A DNA stretch of 7,456 bases from Sphingobacteriaceae bacterium (GTDB taxonomy: Bacteria; Bacteroidota; Bacteroidia; Sphingobacteriales; Sphingobacteriaceae): assembly GCA_021740025.1 (NCBI GenBank), contig JAIPAN010000049.1, positions 1-7,456 on the forward strand. The letters run 5' to 3'. The notes below the pieces were generated by a model. The model searched no databases and was not told the origin of the DNA. It saw nothing but the letters and a program-made list of their open reading frames with translations. Position 1 is the stretch's first letter; each line of letters starts with the position of its first letter. Position numbers and translations under genes: made by a program. Of this stretch, positions 5,766-7,456 are shown one piece after another.

Positions 5766-7154
5766 ATGAATTACGATTTACTAGTAATTGGAAGTGGGCC
5801 GGGAGGTTATGTAGCCGCCATACGTGCAGCACAATTGGGCTTAAAAACAGCCATTGTTGAGAAAGAATCACTCGGCGGAATATGTTTAAACTGGGGCTGT
5901 ATTCCCACCAAAGCATTGCTTAAAAGTGCACAAGTATTCGAATACATGAATCACGCTGCCGACTATGGCCTACAAGTTTCTGATGCCAAAGTTGATTTTA
6001 CTGCCGTGGTTAAACGTAGCCGCGATGTAGCCGAAGGCATGAGCAAAGGCATCCAGTTTTTGCTAAAAAAGAATAAAATAGACGTAATTATGGGCACCGC
6101 CAAACTAAAAGGTGCCGGCAAAGTACAAATATTAGGTGCCGATGGCGCCAATGCCGAATACAGTGCCAAACATATTATATTAGCCACTGGCGGTCGTTCA
6201 AGAGAATTGCCCAACCTGAAACAAGATGGCAAAAAAATAATTGGCTACCGCCAAGCCATGGTATTGCCACAGCAACCAAAAAGCCTGGTAGTAGTGGGTT
6301 CTGGCGCCATTGGGGTAGAATTTGCCTATTTCTACAACAGTATTGGTACCCAAGTAACCATTGTAGAGTACTTAGATAATATTGTACCCGTAGAAGACGA
6401 AGACATTTCGAAACAACTCATTCGCAGCTTTAAAAAAGCAGGCATCACGGTTATGACCGGAGCCAATGTAGAATCGGTAGATACCAGCGGTGCTGGCTGC
6501 AAAGTACAAGTTAAAACTGCAGCTGGGGTAGAAACACTAGCATGCGATGTGGTACTTTCTGCTGTAGGAGTTACCCCCAATATCGAAAACATAGGTTTAG
6601 AAGAATTGGGTGTAAAAACCGACAAAGGTCGTGTGTTGGTAGACGATTTCTACAAAACCAACATAGAAGGCGTATACGCTATTGGCGATATTGTAAAAGG
6701 ACAAGCCTTGGCCCACGTAGCTTCTGCCGAAGGCATTATTTGTGTAGAAAAAATTGCAGGTCACCATCCAGAGCCATTAAACTACAACAACATTCCGGGT
6801 TGTACTTATTGCTCTCCCGAAATAGCCTCTGTGGGCTATACCGAAAAAGCGGCCAAAGAAGCCGGATACGAGATTAAAGTGGGTAAATTCCCGTTCTCAG
6901 CATCAGGAAAAGCCAGCGCTGCCGGAGCCAAAGATGGTTTTGTAAAAGTAATTTTTGATGCCAAATACGGCGAATTTTTAGGTGCCCATTTAATTGGTGC
7001 CAACGTAACCGAAATGATTGCTGAAGTAGTAGTTGCCCGCAAATTGGAAACCACCGGGATGGACATTGTAAAAACCGTACACCCACATCCAACCATGAGC
7101 GAAGCCATTATGGAAGCCACGGCCGATGCTTACGGTGAGGTGATTCACTTATAA
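5766..7154 (+). CDS. lpd: Dihydrolipoyl dehydrogenase (E3)
   Basis: This FAD-dependent disulfide oxidoreductase reoxidises dihydrolipoamide with NAD+ for the pyruvate, 2-oxoglutarate and branched-chain 2-oxoacid dehydrogenase complexes and for glycine cleavage, in the cytoplasm. The 462 residues are full family length. Seen: FAD Rossmann motif GSGPGG (9-14) with acidic Glu32; redox-active disulfide Cys40/Cys45 in GGICLNWGCIPTKAL; ATGG (140-143); NAD-binding GSGAIG (178-183) followed by Glu201; second FAD motif YAIGD (304-308); and C-terminal catalytic pair His441/Glu446 in HPHPTMSE, spaced as in E. coli Lpd (His444/Glu449). The ATG begins MNYDLLVIGSGPGG, so no upstream extension is needed; no Shine-Dalgarno sequence is visible. 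No E1, E2 or lipoyl-protein genes lie beside it. Its own promoter and terminator suggest a single-gene unit, consistent with an E3 shared among complexes. Nothing is missing or unusual. Confidence 0.97.
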   Translation: MNYDLLVIGSGPGGYVAAIRAAQLGLKTAIVEKESLGGICLNWGCIPTKALLKSAQVFEYMNHAADYGLQVSDAKVDFTAVVKRSRDVAEGMSKGIQFLLKKNKIDVIMGTAKLKGAGKVQILGADGANAEYSAKHIILATGGRSRELPNLKQDGKKIIGYRQAMVLPQQPKSLVVVGSGAIGVEFAYFYNSIGTQVTIVEYLDNIVPVEDEDISKQLIRSFKKAGITVMTGANVESVDTSGAGCKVQVKTAAGVETLACDVVLSAVGVTPNIENIGLEELGVKTDKGRVLVDDFYKTNIEGVYAIGDIVKGQALAHVASAEGIICVEKIAGHHPEPLNYNNIPGCTYCSPEIASVGYTEKAAKEAGYEIKVGKFPFSASGKASAAGAKDGFVKVIFDAKYGEFLGAHLIGANVTEMIAEVVVARKLETTGMDIVKTVHPHPTMSEAIMEATADAYGEVIHL

Positions 7155-7170
7155 TCAAAAAAACAATCTT

Positions 7171-7200
7171 AAACCCACTCCAATCCGAGTGGGTTTTTTT
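7171..7200 (+). terminator. Intrinsic terminator of lpd
   Basis: AAACCCACTC (7171-7180) and GAGTGGGTTT (7187-7196) form a 10-bp stem with the 6-nt loop CAATCC, followed by an uninterrupted T run through 7200 and more T after one A. It starts 16 nt past the lpd TAA. It separates lpd from the next plus-strand gene, which therefore needs either its own promoter or read-through. Confidence 0.95.
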
Positions 7201-7223
7201 ATTTTTAGTCAAAATATTCATCC

Positions 7224-7456
7224 ATGAAACTACATACCATAGACACCGGCTTTTTTAAATTAGATGGTGGCGCCATGTTTGGCGTAGTACCTAAAACCAT
7301 GTGGCAAAAACTGGTTCCACCCGATGAAAATAATTTATGCACCTGGGCCATGCGGTGTTTATTAATAGAAGACGGCAAAAAACTCACTTTAATAGATAAT
7401 GGCATAGGCGATAAACAAGACGAAAAATTTTTGAGTCATTACCATTTACATGGCGA
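7224..7456 (+). CDS. YtnP-like metallo-beta-lactamase-fold hydrolase, N-terminal part, cut by the right edge
   Basis: From the ATG at 7224 the frame stays open to the window end (77 complete codons, beginning MKLHTIDTGFFKLDGG). The segment DGGAMFGVVPKTMW (14-27) closely matches the start of Bacillus subtilis YtnP, a lactonase-type MBL-fold enzyme reported to act in quorum quenching. CLLIEDGKKLTLIDNGIGDK (45-64) matches the second strand pair and D-x-G turn that open an MBL fold. The zinc-binding HxHxDH motif would lie beyond the edge, so catalytic competence cannot be judged here. There is no signal peptide, so it is likely cytoplasmic. The true substrate is unknown; lactonase activity is a family-based guess. 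The gene starts 69 nt after lpd, beyond the lpd terminator. No clear TAnnTTTG promoter is seen between them. It is unrelated in detail to the other MBL-fold protein at 836-1783. Confidence 0.82.
   Translation, partial: MKLHTIDTGFFKLDGGAMFGVVPKTMWQKLVPPDENNLCTWAMRCLLIEDGKKLTLIDNGIGDKQDEKFLSHYHLHG

Noticed and set aside
6332..6877. Antisense and alternate-frame reading frames inside lpd (similar ones inside purM and the receptor gene).
   Set aside because: They are shadows of strongly supported genes; their translations show no domain, motif or plausible start region.
1..7456. Signs of a mobile element, CRISPR array, toxin-antitoxin, phage or defence system.
   Set aside because: No transposase, integrase, regularly spaced repeats, terminal inverted repeats or relevant protein motifs are visible; the gene content is housekeeping and envelope functions.

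Overview
The window looks like an ordinary chromosomal segment from a member of the phylum Bacteroidota, probably of the Sphingobacteriia/Chitinophagia/Cytophagia type. Three things point there. A large TonB-dependent receptor carries an N-terminal carboxypeptidase-regulatory-like domain. Promoter elements match the Bacteroidota -7 consensus TAnnTTTG. Start codons are preceded by A/T-rich leaders without Shine-Dalgarno sequences. Protein similarities (PurM, Lpd with GGICLNWGC, a YtnP-like hydrolase) agree, but the genus cannot be fixed from this sequence alone.

Layout from left to right. (1) The 3' part of purM (+), entering from the left edge and ending at 839. (2) A minus-strand gene for a predicted exported class II cyclic-nucleotide phosphodiesterase of the metallo-beta-lactamase fold (836-1783), whose stop overlaps the purM stop by 4 nt in convergent orientation. 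(3) A minus-strand gene for a small one-helix membrane protein (1869-2249), 85 nt upstream of the phosphodiesterase and perhaps co-transcribed with it. (4) A strong hairpin terminator (2307-2340) that ends the next minus-strand gene. (5) An Oar-like TonB-dependent outer-membrane receptor of 1040 residues (2357-5479, minus). (6) A 286-nt A/T-rich divergent intergenic region holding a clear Bacteroidota promoter for the receptor, a 15-bp palindrome next to it, an imperfect tandem repeat, a perfect 9-bp DnaA-box match, and a probable promoter for the rightward gene. (7) lpd, dihydrolipoyl dehydrogenase (5766-7154, +), followed by a canonical terminator. (8) The 5' end of a gene for a YtnP-like MBL-fold hydrolase (7224 to the right edge, +).

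The genes do not form one pathway. purM (purine synthesis) and lpd (2-oxoacid dehydrogenase complexes/glycine cleavage) are housekeeping genes. The receptor and the phosphodiesterase are envelope proteins. Both terminators isolate the transcription units well. I found no phage, transposon, CRISPR, toxin-antitoxin or defence genes, no RNA genes, and no convincing new system. The most checkable curiosities are the control elements in the 5480-5765 intergenic region and the exported phosphodiesterase with its small membrane neighbour.
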